This document shows positions 1-9,863 of a stretch of 27,500 nucleotides of DNA, one piece after another; the first letter of the stretch is position 1, and each line of letters opens with the position of its first letter. The notes under the pieces are model-generated. The model was not told the origin of the DNA. It ran no database searches and saw only the letters and a list, made by a program, of their open reading frames with translations. The stretch is taken from contig CABPSV020000087.1 in assembly GCA_902459845.2 (NCBI GenBank), forward strand, positions 1 through 27,500, read 5' to 3'. The position numbers and the translations under genes are program-made. Origin of the DNA: Hepatocystis sp. ex Piliocolobus tephrosceles (taxonomy: Eukaryota > Apicomplexa > Aconoidasida > Haemosporida > Plasmodiidae).

Positions 1-242
1 TTTGAGCATATAATAAAAAGTGTACACAAGTGCGAAAATAAAAAAATAATGTTTCTTAGTTATAAACAAAAAGAAAACTTTATTATTAATTTTTTTCTTT
101 TTTTTGTATTTTTTACAATGTTAATATATACAGTAAATATGTGTCACTTATAACATTTAGACTTATAATATTTAAACTTATAACATTTAGACTTATAATA
201 TTTAGACTTATAATATTTAAACTTAAAATATTTAGAATTTAA

Positions 243-278
<36 letters not shown>

Positions 279-373
279 TTTTTTTTTTATTAAAAAAAAA
301 GACAATAGATACAATTAGAACATATATTTATGCACCACTACGTTTGTTGTAGAATCATATGCTTTTTTACAAA

Positions 374-407
<34 letters not shown>

Positions 408-926
408 TATTTGTGTACACATGCTTATATATATATATGTGTTAGCTATAATGCAAAAAACAACCTAACTAATAAACACACATAGCTGTGTTTAAATAAC
501 CTTGCTTAAATAAACCTGGTATTATTTTTTTTTAGCTTAATCTTTATATTGGATTTTATGATTTGGTACCACTTACAAAATTGATCTTTTTTTTTTAATT
601 TTTAAGCAATTAAAAAATATCTTGTAAAAAAAAAAACCAATCAGTAGTATTACATATATAAAGTTCATTATCCTAGCCCCATCATTGAATGTTTAATTTT
701 ATTTCTAACATAAAATAAACTTTTAACTACACTATTATTTCTTTAAAAGTTAGCACAAATATATATACTAATTTTGATATAAATACATAATAATGCGTAA
801 AAAAGGTTGTTAAGTTTATACTTAAATGTATATATATATATATATATATACATTTTCAGTAAGTTTTATAATGTTGTTAAAAAACTTAAATTTTTGCTAA
901 TATTTTTATAAAAAAATAAAAAAAAA
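1..926. other. Intergenic region upstream of the first gene
   Basis: No coding region is visible. The stretch holds a six-copy 15-bp array (146-235), poly(T) around 249-276, poly(A)/(AT)n near 370-410 and a (TA)n run at about 830-851. It ends in an A-rich leader running directly into the ATG at 927. It is probably the 5' flank and promoter region of the 927-1964 gene. No specific promoter motif can be named. Confidence 0.6.
146..235. repeat. 15-bp tandem repeat, 6 copies
   Basis: Six consecutive 15-nt units of the form ACTTATAAYATTTAR start at 146, 161, 176, 191, 206 and 221. The variants (C/T at position 9, G/A at position 15) partly alternate, which suggests that some duplications copied two units together. 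Confidence 0.85.
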
Positions 927-1964
927 ATGACAGATGTTAGTAACAGCACCCAAGTCCATTTTAATATTTTGGTAAAATGTTTTAAAAAGAAAAAATCACA
1001 AGTAAGTGATAATGAAGTTGATAGAACGCACACTGCAAAAAATGATAAAAATAGTTTTTGTGAAATATTTAATGAGCCAAAAAATGTGTGGCTTACAAAT
1101 ATAGAAAAAATGCGAAATAAAGAAATAAAACCCTTGAAAAAAAAAAAAAAATATATATATAATGATGTAATGAGTGATAATAGTTATAATAAGAAGTATG
1201 AAAGAAATAGTAGTAAATCACCTAGAAAATCGAAAACATTTTTTAGAGCTAAACTAAAAAAAAAAAAAAAAAAAAAAAACTCAAATAATATAGAATATAA
1301 TGATGATAAAACAACCATGTCTAATTATACTGAGGATCTGGAAAGCAATCAAACTATTATCACTGACACATATCAAACTTTTTCTAAAACATTAAGTACG
1401 GAAAGAGAAGAAGAAGAAGAAGAAGAAGAAGAAAAAGAGGAAGAGGATATAGAAGAAGCAGAAAATGAAGGAGTAGAAAATGAAGAAGCAGAAAATGAAG
1501 GAGTAGAAAATGAAGAAGCAGAAAATGAAGGAGTAGAAAATGAAGGAGTAGAAAATGGAGTAGAAAATGAAGGAGTAGAAAATAAAGAAGTAGAAAAAGA
1601 CAGCTTATTAAATGATAAAAAACCCGCAATGATTAAAAATAAATTACTTAAAAATAAAGTACCATTGTTAAATAAAAAAAACCATAAATTTTTTAATTTA
1701 CCCAATTACAATAAAGCTGATTTTGAATCAAAATGTAAACATTCTTGTAGCAACATAAAAAAAAAAAAAAAAAAATTTGTTACTGGTATGCATAAATATG
1801 AATTACCTACAGTAGCTTATTTAGGAAAAGCAAAAAAATTAAATTATTTAAATATGGAATTACATGAAGATGAATTAAATAAAAAACTTAATGCTCTTTT
1901 GAATAATATTATAAAAATAAATTCTGAATCTTGTTCTTTATGTAGTGAACAAAGTAAAAACTGA
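927..1964 (+). CDS. Conserved-type hypothetical protein with acidic Glu/Asn repeat and poly-Lys tracts
   Basis: I do not recognise this 345-residue protein. It has no signal peptide or membrane segment. The N-terminal 150 residues are Lys/Asn/Ser-rich, with Lys runs encoded by pure poly(A) (about 1141-1151 and 1257-1279). Residues about 159-225 are very acidic: a Glu run, then repeats alternating GVENE and EEAENE, with one shortened GVENG unit. The C-terminal 120 residues are less repetitive and look like the folded or conserved part, with Cys near residues 270-275 and a closing CSLC motif. The ATG follows an A-rich leader and is the first in frame. The next gene (RAP protein) is convergent, 726 bp away. 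Coding potential is good; function is unknown. A nuclear or chromatin-associated role would fit the charge pattern but is only a guess. Confidence 0.8.
   Translation: MTDVSNSTQVHFNILVKCFKKKKSQVSDNEVDRTHTAKNDKNSFCEIFNEPKNVWLTNIEKMRNKEIKPLKKKKKYIYNDVMSDNSYNKKYERNSSKSPRKSKTFFRAKLKKKKKKKNSNNIEYNDDKTTMSNYTEDLESNQTIITDTYQTFSKTLSTEREEEEEEEEEKEEEDIEEAENEGVENEEAENEGVENEEAENEGVENEGVENGVENEGVENKEVEKDSLLNDKKPAMIKNKLLKNKVPLLNKKNHKFFNLPNYNKADFESKCKHSCSNIKKKKKKFVTGMHKYELPTVAYLGKAKKLNYLNMELHEDELNKKLNALLNNIIKINSESCSLCSEQSKN
1402..1602 (+). repeat. In-frame acidic repeat region (GAA run, then 15/30-nt units)
   Basis: A GAA-rich run is followed by tandem units coding GVENE and EEAENE. Units are 15 nt, paired as 30 nt, with one unit shortened but in frame. 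The pattern points to replication-slippage expansion within the gene at 927-1964. Open antisense frames across it are by-products of the repeat. Confidence 0.85.
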
Positions 1965-2291
1965 AAATAGAAAAGTGGAAATGTAAAGGTGTAAAAAGTA
2001 AAATGTTGTAGTTTTACCTAGTAGAAAAAAAAAAAAAAAAAAAAAAAAAAAATTCCTACTCACTCAGTATATAAATATTATTAATGCATTTTACACATCG
2101 TAGCTTAAGCATGTTTTACCATTTTACTTATATTTTTATTTATATATTAACTTTTTAATAATTAAAGTTATTTGTAGTTTTTTTTTTTTACATTTTTATA
2201 TTATTTAACTTGTAAAACAACACATTTATTGATGTAGTATTGTGGTAGTGTAGTTGGTTCATACATAGTGGAAACAATTATAGTCTAATAT

Positions 2292-2334
<43 letters not shown>

Positions 2335-2539
2335 ATATATGTAGGTATGCATATGTTTTGTTTTATGTTGTCACTGTAAGCGAACATAGCAACTATATGG
2401 TGTCACATTGTCTGTGTATATATATGCTATTCTTGTTTTTATATATATAAACATTATTTTTTTTAAATTCGTTTTTCTTTTATTTTTTGTAGTTTTTATA
2501 ACCTATATATGTTAAAATATAGTTACATAATAGTATGTA

Positions 2540-2589
<50 letters not shown>

Positions 2590-2690
2590 TTTGAGATAAG
2601 ATAGGGTTATATGTATACTTACCAAGTCAAACACTAACAGTATAACATATACAAACGCATGCTCGTACAAAATATTATCTATTCGGATGG
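1965..2690. other. Convergent intergenic region between gene 1 and the RAP gene
   Basis: Contains the 3' ends of two convergent genes. It holds a poly(A) tract at about 2024-2051, an (AT)n run at about 2295-2330 and an uninterrupted A47 tract at 2541-2587. No coding segment or structured RNA was seen. Confidence 0.6.
2541..2587 (+). repeat. Poly(A) tract, 47 nt
   Basis: Uninterrupted A47 in the convergent spacer between gene 1 and the RAP gene. Confidence 0.95.
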
Positions 2691-5239
2691 TTAATATTTT
2701 TTCAAAAATTTTTTAATACTCTCTATATCAGTATCGTCTTCAAGACTATTTAAACCGTTTCCACTTTTATTAACCGAAAGACCTTTTTTTATAAACTCGG
2801 TTAATTCATTTTCTTCATCCGAAAAATCTTTTTCAGTTTCATATTCATCAAATTGTAAGTTTAAGTTTTCGGTTGTAGCATTATCTATCTCTATTTTTTT
2901 TTCTGCTCCAGTTTTTGCTCCTACTTTTAGTTCTACTTCTGGTCCTATATTTATATGTTCTTTTTTTTTATCATTTATTAATTTATCTTCACTTATGTAT
3001 TTCTTTTTCGAATTTAAAAAAAGACAGTTTGCAGCATTTCTGCCAAAAGAATATAAAAATTTTATTTTTTCTTCGTAGTCATCTAATTTATTCCAGTCAT
3101 TGTAACTTAATGTAACAATATTATATTTTTTACTTTCAAGAATTATTTTTTTTAAATTTGTTATAGATGTACATTCTAACGAATTAACATAATAACTATA
3201 TGGACCTAAACATAAAATTATAACATTAGATTCGGTTAGCATAATATCTATATGTATATTATTTATATAAAAATTATTTATATGGTTGACATTTATTTTA
3301 TTTAACATGTTAGATACTTCACTAATCCATCTTGAACAATATTTATATTTTTTTTTTTTTTTAATTTCATAATTATCTATATAATAATAAAATTGTTTTA
3401 TATTAGTAGGAAATTTAGAAAAAGTTGAAGGAAAAACATTTTGTAAATAGTCACTAACATATTTTAATTTATCTATTTTATGTGTCCCTAAATACTTTTT
3501 AAATGGTATAATTAAATAAGTAAGTTTTAGTATAATTTGTTCGGTACAAGAAATTAAACATGTACATGAAAATAATAATAGTACTAGTGATTGTAAGTCG
3601 AAACCGGTTTTCTTATTTTTTGTTTCGGTAGGTGAATTCAATTTAGCATCGTCAATGTTGTTACATAAGTTGATGTGTTCGCTCCTTTCGCTTTTTTCGC
3701 TCCTTTCGCTTTTTTCGCTCCTTTCACTATTTTCACTATTCTCAATCCTTCCACTCCTTTCGCTTTGTCCTATTATGCCACTTTTCATATCACCACGAGC
3801 CACGATCCGTTTTAAATTATACTGACGTATTGACAATTGTTCATCTAAATACTGGTGTACAAACTGATACAAATAATTATAAAATTTGGGATGATGAAAC
3901 TTTAATTTTGCAAAAGAATGAATAATTAATGCTAAATTGTTGGGTGAAAAAAATTTTGCCATTTTTTTTGTTGATTTACATAAAGATAGTAATATATTAC
4001 CTTCTCTTATATCTAATCGAGCGAAAGCAGAAATTAGAAGACATAAATGTAATGGGTTTGAAAAATAATAATTATTTTGTATTTTAAATAAACACTTTTT
4101 CCAAAAAGTTTTATGATAAATATAAAAAAATGCTAAGGAATTAGCAGTTAAGGCTATATCCTGAGATGTCCAATTGGATGTGTGAGCACAAAACTGATTA
4201 GTTAATAATTCAATAGTATCGTATTTTTTTATTTCTAATTTTTTAAAACTATTTAATAATAAGGATAAAGCACAAGGTGTTAATTTATTTATATTTTTTA
4301 AAAGAATGTTACATAATAAATCAACTAATCTATTATCCCTATAACCTATTTTACTAAAACACCAAAATAATATTACTATATCACTCGTATCTAAAAATAC
4401 AGAAATAGTAAAAATATTTTGAACATATTTTTGCCATAAATTCTCATCTCTCACATGATTAATTGAAGCCTTATATACTTTTTTAATAATTTTATTTTTA
4501 TTTTCAAAATTTAAGTCAAAAACATCAGTTGTTTGTTGTTCTGACATACATTTTTCAGATTCTATTTTTGTTATATCCGTTTCAACTTTTGTTTTATACA
4601 TATCTGTTCTTACATCTTCAAGAAGTTTTATAGATAGTTTTTCTGACAAGCTAAACTCATTTTCTTTGGCCATTACATGTATATTATATTTTTTACAAAT
4701 ATAGTTGTTACAGTTTTTATAGTTTTTTAAAAAAATATGCTTTTTATACGATTTGTTTTTAACATTTTTAACATTTTTAACATTTTTAACTCTTTTGTTT
4801 AATGCCCATTTTTCTGAATCATTTATTTTGTAAAAGATTTTTTTTTTATGCTTCTTTTTTAGTTCTTCTCCATGTTTATTTACCTCACTGTTATGTAATG
4901 TATCATATTCCACATCTTCCTTAATTTTCTTTTTAAAAAAATTTGTTTGTTTGTTACTATTGTGCTCATTACTTTCACTAATGTTATCAATCTCGTTATT
5001 ATCATTATATTGAGTAGTAATTTTTTTTTTTTTATATTTTTTAGGAAGTGAGCATTTTAAATCTTCAACCTTTACCAATTCGAAAATGTTTTTTTCTTTT
5101 TTTTTTTTAGTATCTATATTAGAAATATTTTCAAGTCTTTTTTTCAAAATGTTTTGGGAAAATATAACATCATTAAATTTGCCTGTTCTTATATATCTAC
5201 ATAACTTTATGCATAAAAAACTTTTATTTAACAGGTTCA

Positions 5240-5240
<1 letters not shown>
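2691..5240 (-). CDS. RAP-domain protein with HPR/OPR-type helical repeats, probably mitochondrial RNA-binding
   Basis: 849 residues, intact. The N-terminus (MNLLNKSFLCIKLCRYIRTG) is basic, amphipathic and almost free of acidic residues, like a mitochondrial presequence. Residues about 45-270 are Lys/Asn-rich filler. Residues about 285-460 carry degenerate ~37-residue helical repeats with recurring cores such as FWCFSKIGY, LLNSFKKLEI, LISAFARLDI and IIHSFAKLKF, typical of octo-/heptatricopeptide repeat proteins. A Ser-Glu-Arg/Lys repeat (about 494-521) interrupts before more helices. The RAP domain lies at about 665-733 (ILCLGPYSYY; ILESKKYNIVTLSYNDW; KIKFLYSF). Family knowledge: apicomplexan RAP proteins are mostly mitochondrial, and some bind the fragmented mitochondrial rRNAs. 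Localisation and RNA target here are inferred. In the mRNA sense a run of about 26 A directly precedes the ATG. The acidic C-terminal tail (about 755-849) is unassigned. Confidence 0.9.
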
Positions 5241-5270
<30 letters not shown>

Positions 5271-5534
5271 AAATAGGTTGTTTTATGTTACTTTACATTT
5301 TTTTAAAAATAAAAATTTATATGCTGTTTTTTACTACATAATGTAACACCTAGTTGTATGTTCTTTGATATAAACCAACGTTTTTATGGTATCCATGACA
5401 AAAAAAAAAAAAAATTGACAAAAAAAAGCATAAGCATGAGCATAAATGGACGACTAGCCTAGTGTATACCCGAATAACCAATCCAATCAACACACGAACA
5501 AATGAATATTTTTAATTTCAAATAGGTGATGTAT

Positions 5535-5589
5535 ATATTTTATACTGTACATTTTATACTGTACATTTTATACTACATATTTTATACTG

Positions 5590-5591
<2 letters not shown>
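5535..5591. repeat. 14-bp tandem repeat, about 4 copies
   Basis: Units of the form CATTTTATACTGTA are repeated about four times with minor changes (one unit ends ACA), followed by an (AT)n run. Confidence 0.75.
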
Positions 5592-5621
<30 letters not shown>

Positions 5622-5879
5622 TTTTTTTTTTTTTTTTTTCATATAAAGAAAATATAGTAAAGCATGTACCATCATATATTCTGACTATTTTGTCAGGATT
5701 AATTTTTCTTAATATGTTGACATTTTACATAATTAAGTATGTACATATATATATAAATACTATAATAAACCTATATCCATAAAACAAAATTAAAGAGAGT
5801 ATGTCGACTTTTATATATACTTAAAAAAGGGTACGCATTATAGCGTTTTGGGAACGCATACAAAATGATTTAAGCAGAA

Positions 5880-5880
<1 letters not shown>

Positions 5881-5928
<48 letters not shown>
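5881..5928 (+). repeat. Poly(A) tract, 48 nt
   Basis: Uninterrupted A48 in the divergent promoter region between the RAP and selenoprotein genes. It is one of six tracts of 47-49 nt in this window. Confidence 0.95.
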
Positions 5929-5933
<5 letters not shown>

Positions 5934-6242
5934 TATATACATAAATAGGTACATACAAACGTAGATGCAAATGTACATATATATATATGGATAAGCCACA
6001 AATTACAAATTATACAACACAAATTAATAAAAACTTGTAATAAATATACTCCAATTTATGTACATATATATAAACCGATTGCATATATAAGAAAAAAAGA
6101 TCCAAATAATTTTATCTGTTGTAACGTTGACGTGAAAGGCATATTTTGTGATTTTTTTGAAAAAAAAAAAAAATAAAAAAAAAAAATAAAAACTGCTATC
6201 AACAATTAATTAAAAATATGTTTTTTTATATATAATTAATAA

Positions 6243-6284
6243 TTAATGGTTAATAGTTAATAGTTAATAGTTAATAGTTAATAT
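6243..6284. repeat. 7-bp tandem repeat, 6 copies
   Basis: TTAATAG-type units: TTAATGG at 6243, four TTAATAG units from 6250, and TTAATAT at 6278. They lie in the 5' flank of the 6623 gene. Confidence 0.8.
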
Positions 6285-6310
6285 ATATATGTCCTCCTCA
6301 ACTGAACCAT

Positions 6311-6353
<43 letters not shown>

Positions 6354-6622
6354 AAAGAAAGAAAGTAAGAAGGAAGGGAAAATATGTTTATGGAACATAA
6401 CAAAATTCGTTAAGAACTATTTTTGTTATATCACTGAAAATAAATACATACAGACTATTTTTAATTATATACATGTATGTACAAATATACATATATATAT
6501 ATATGTAAATTTGTTAAGTATAGTGCAGTTATATATTAAAGCAATTAAAAAGGGGATATACATCACTCAGTATCTATCTATCTATATATATATATATATT
6601 ATATAACCATAAGGAAGAGAAG

Positions 6623-7687
6623 ATGATTATAAATAAAAGCATAGTGTTTATTCTAATTTTGTTTTTAATATGTTTACAATGTGTAAAAGCCGGGTGATCT
6701 AAACAGTTGCATATAAAGTTACCAAATGAAGATGATGATTATTTAGCAAAAATAGTTAATATACTAAATAATATTTGTACATACACAATAAATAATAAAG
6801 CGAAAGTAGCAAAAGGAATAACCACATCTGTAGTTTCAGTATATACAATCAATTCTTTATATAAATCAGGTATAACTTTAAAAAAAAATCCACATTATTC
6901 TTTTTTTATTCCTTCAGATACATATATTCAAAATATAATTAAAAAATTAAATGAACAACATGACGACACTCAAATAAACAAATTAATCGAAAATGCAAAT
7001 AAAAATATAATAATATTCAAAAAAGAGTTAACTAACAAATGTTCAGATACTAATAAACAATATATAGAACTATGTATTAACAATTATTTGATGAATTTTG
7101 TTGATTTTTTACCTAAAAGAATAAAAAATATATCATCATTTGAATTTTTAAAATATACAGAAGTGGGTAACAATATGGACAAACAAAAAAACATAGACAA
7201 TATATTTAATTATGTTAAAGTGGTAAGAAAGAAACAAAATATGTTACTTTTTCATGGGAAATTAAAAAAAAAAGGAATATGGATACATTTACTATTCAAA
7301 ATATTTATTGAAAAAAACGAAGAAAATAATAATTTTTACACAATAACACTAGTACCATTATACAAACATTATTCTAATTATATAATAGAATTTAAAATAG
7401 AAAAAACGGATAGTAAATTAACGTTTTTAACTAACATAAAAATGAAAGAAAATGAAAGAAACAATAATAGTTTGCATATAAATATAATCGAAAATATTGC
7501 AATGTATGTAACATATAGAATATTCGAAGGAATAAATAATAATATGAATTTATTTTATAAAAGAAATGTCATTCTAAACCGAATGAATTTTATCAGATCA
7601 GAAAAATTGTTTCAAAACAAACGCAAAAATATGAATACAAAATATTATTGGCCATTTTTTAAAGCACAAAATTTTAAGTTAAAATAG
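6623..7687 (+). CDS. Putative selenoprotein: signal peptide, in-frame UGA (Sec25), then a 329-residue body
   Basis: The ATG at 6623 opens a textbook signal sequence: MIINKS, a hydrophobic core of about 14 residues, then C-VKA-G with an ideal -3/-1 V-x-A cleavage site. Codon 25 is TGA (6695-6697), after which the same frame stays open to TAG at 7685-7687, giving 354 residues with UGA read as Sec. A caller that stops at TGA would begin at a non-ATG TTG at 6707 and lose the signal peptide. A SECIS-type element lies about 400 nt past the stop (8083-8149), which makes Sec insertion the best reading. The body is Asn/Lys-rich with Cys at about 52, 140 and 151. A moderately hydrophobic stretch at about 62-80 could be a second membrane segment. 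A beta-rich part lies at about 195-260. I recognise no enzyme domain. If cleavage occurs after Ala23, Sec would be residue 2 of the mature secretory-pathway protein. Alternatives are a fresh nonsense mutation or plain readthrough. Divergent from the RAP gene, convergent with FeSOD. Confidence 0.82.
6695..6697 (+). other. In-frame UGA, proposed selenocysteine codon
   Basis: TGA sits between GGG (Gly24) and TCT (Ser26), directly after the signal peptide and in the same frame as both flanking coding segments. The only GT...AG pair that would remove it (6683-6706) would make a 24-nt intron, far below the usual Plasmodium minimum. The SECIS-like element in the same transcript's 3' region supports Sec decoding. 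Confidence 0.78.
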
Positions 7688-7688
7688 A

Positions 7689-7724
<36 letters not shown>

Positions 7725-8752
7725 AAGCGAGTTGTAAATGCATATAACATATCGTATAAAGTATCACATTGTAATAAAAATTATCTCATACAATTTATCT
7801 CAGTAGTGATTATTCTAATACTAATTAAGGTTATTTTATACTTTACCATGTAAAATGTACCTAAAATGAGCAATTTTGTTTTGTTTTGTTTTGTTTTGTC
7901 AATCAATTTGTCGTTTCGTTGTTACTACTAAATTTTTTTTTTTTTTTTTTTTTGACACTATTATATGTACACACATAGTACACGCTTAAAAATGTCTTTG
8001 TAAATATATATATATATATATGTGTGTCATGTGTGTCTATGTACTATATATAATCCATCATCTTCATAATTTAAAAAAAAAAATGAACTAATGATGATTT
8101 ATTCCCAAACCCTGAAAATAAAAGGAAGGAATAAGTCGGACATGTTCATAATTAATAACACACCTAAAAACTTTTCTCTATTTATCATAATTATAATTAT
8201 TATTATTATTATTATTATTATTTTTTTAATATATTAACATATTTAATTAATTTTTAAAAATGTTTGTATATGCTACAATGGTTTATATACTGAATATACG
8301 ATAAGTAAAAAAAAAAATTCCATACATGTATATATATATATATATTGCAAAAAAAAAAAAAAAAAAAAAAGGAAAAATAAAAGTTCAAGTGATATATAAG
8401 TAATATAGCTATATAATAGAAACTACTACGTTTATAGGATACTAATTACATAAATATATGCATATTATACCTAACTTGATTTATATAGACAAGTGTTCAT
8501 ACACTTATACAATAGAAATATAAATATATGTATGTATATATATATATATATATATATACTTGTGTAATACTTATTTAATGCTATACAAAAATAATTCATA
8601 AAAAAATAACAAAAAATGGATTAATTTGTTAGAAATTTTTACTTATTTACTATTGGGAGTAAAAAATAAAAAAAAAATGCGTTAATTTGTTAACATTCCT
8701 TCTAATTTATCATTAGAAAAAAAAAAAAAAAAAAGTAAGAAAACAAAATATA
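7688..8752. other. Convergent 3' region between the selenoprotein gene and FeSOD, containing the SECIS
   Basis: Begins with A29 (7692-7720) after the stop, then ordinary AT-rich sequence, a short TTTTG repeat (about 7876-7899), T-runs and (AT)n runs. The unusual segment is 8083-8149, described separately. The rest shows nothing coding. Confidence 0.65.
8083..8149 (+). promoter_or_regulatory. Eukaryotic SECIS element (selenocysteine insertion sequence) in the 3'UTR
   Basis: Every landmark is visible. Helix I is a perfect 6-bp pairing, ATGAAC (8083-8088) with GTTCAT (8144-8149). A small internal loop follows. The core is ATGA (8091-8094) opposite GAC (8139-8141), giving tandem G-A/A-G pairs plus U-C. 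Helix II is 11 bp with no bulge, 8095-8105 with 8128-8138, with two G-U wobbles. The conserved apical adenines are AAA at 8107-8109, 12 nt after the ATGA. A possible 3-bp mini-helix, CCT (8111-8113) with AGG (8123-8125), would make it a form II SECIS. The strand matches the only upstream gene that has an in-frame UGA. Recognised by pattern only; no covariance score was run. Confidence 0.85.
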
Positions 8753-9346
8753 TTAATTATTTAAAGCGTTTTTTAAATTTTCATTAGCAAAGTTCCAATT
8801 AATTAAATTCCACCATGCCTTAACATAAGACGCTCTGTCATTTCTGTAATCAATGTAATAAGCATGTTCCCATATGTCACATGTTAGTATGGGTATACCT
8901 GAATTTTCTTTTATTGGATTATTTGCATCGTGTGTTTGTAAAATTACTAATTTTTTATTATTATTTAAAGCTAGCCATCCCCAACCTGAACCAAAATGTC
9001 CACATAAAATATTTGAAAAATCATCTTTAAATTTACTAAACGAACCAAAATCTTCTTGAATTTTTTCTTTTATTTCACCAAATGGTTCACCCCCACAATT
9101 AGGACCCATAGAATCCCAATAGAAAGTGTGATTCCATATTTGAGCGGCATTATTAAAAATTGCTCCTGATGATTCTTTCATTATATCTATTAACGCCTTA
9201 TTTTCGAATGGCGTACCTTTTATTAAACCATTTAATTTATTTACATATCCAGCATGATGTTTATTATAATGAAAATTTAAAGTTTCTTCACTAATATGGG
9301 GCATTAAAGCATTTAAAGAGTATTTTAATTTCGGTAACGATAACAT
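8753..9346 (-). CDS. FeSOD: Iron superoxide dismutase, cytosolic type
   Basis: Converts superoxide to hydrogen peroxide and oxygen. 197 residues, the usual length for the short Plasmodium/bacterial Fe-SOD, and in one exon. The metal ligands are all present: His26 (HYNKHHAGY), His73 (AQIWNHTFYW), Asp157 and His161 (CDIWEHAYYID). Gln69 just before the second ligand and the gateway residues His30/Tyr34 fit the iron rather than the manganese type. There is no presequence ahead of LPKLKY, so it should be the cytosolic isoform rather than the organelle-targeted second Plasmodium Fe-SOD. The sequence resembles the P. falciparum enzyme closely but with many substitutions. The ATG is the first in frame and its mRNA leader is A-rich. 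It runs convergent to the selenoprotein gene; both could serve redox defence, but nothing visible couples them. Confidence 0.98.
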   Translation of the reverse strand: MLSLPKLKYSLNALMPHISEETLNFHYNKHHAGYVNKLNGLIKGTPFENKALIDIMKESSGAIFNNAAQIWNHTFYWDSMGPNCGGEPFGEIKEKIQEDFGSFSKFKDDFSNILCGHFGSGWGWLALNNNKKLVILQTHDANNPIKENSGIPILTCDIWEHAYYIDYRNDRASYVKAWWNLINWNFANENLKNALNN

Positions 9347-9602
9347 TGTTGTGTATTGTGTTATTTAGATTTTTTTTTTTATTTTTTTTTTATTTTTTTT
9401 TGTTTTTTTTGTTTTTTTTGTTTTTTTTGTTGTTTCGGTGAGGGATTGATTTTTTTTTTTTTTGTTCGGATTTCCGATAAAACTTTTTATTATTCTTTTC
9501 AATATAAATTGTTTTTATTTATTATTTTTTATTATCTAGTGTAAATTATATTTAAAAAAAAAATTTTGGGAGGCTATTATATGTAAAAATAAATGTAGTA
9601 TA

Positions 9603-9638
<36 letters not shown>

Positions 9639-9820
9639 TAGAAAGTATTATATAATTTTACAGAGGTCAATCTATTTTAATAATTTTAAAATATTAAATG
9701 TATATAAAAAAAAAAAAAAAACGTGTTTATAAAAAATTAATTATAATAAAAGTAAAATAAAAATTTTATAAAAAAGAAAGAAAAAAAAAACTATTTTTTA
9801 CTTTAATTTTAAATGAATTG

Positions 9821-9863
<43 letters not shown>

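Larger units (their letters stand above)
5241..6622. other. Divergent intergenic / shared promoter region (RAP gene and selenoprotein gene)
   Basis: About 1.4 kb separates the two divergent start codons. It holds T26 abutting the RAP start (A26 in that mRNA), a 14-bp repeat near 5535-5591, A48 at 5881-5928, a 7-bp repeat at 6243-6284, A36 at 6315-6350 and several (AT)n runs. It presumably contains both promoters. No specific transcription-factor site can be assigned by eye. Confidence 0.55.

Noticed and set aside
1373..1705. Long antisense frames opposite the acidic repeat
   Set aside because: They are reverse readings of a GAA/GAAAAT repeat (Ser/Phe/Leu-rich) and have no independent coding character.
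6683..6706. GT...AG segment of 24 nt around the in-frame TGA, as an intron
   Set aside because: It would remove the stop in frame, but it is far shorter than known Plasmodium introns and lacks a pyrimidine tract. Sec decoding with a matching SECIS explains the data better.
6623..7687. Pseudogene with a nonsense mutation
   Set aside because: The rest of the frame is completely intact and a SECIS-type structure lies downstream. A random nonsense mutation would not predict either.
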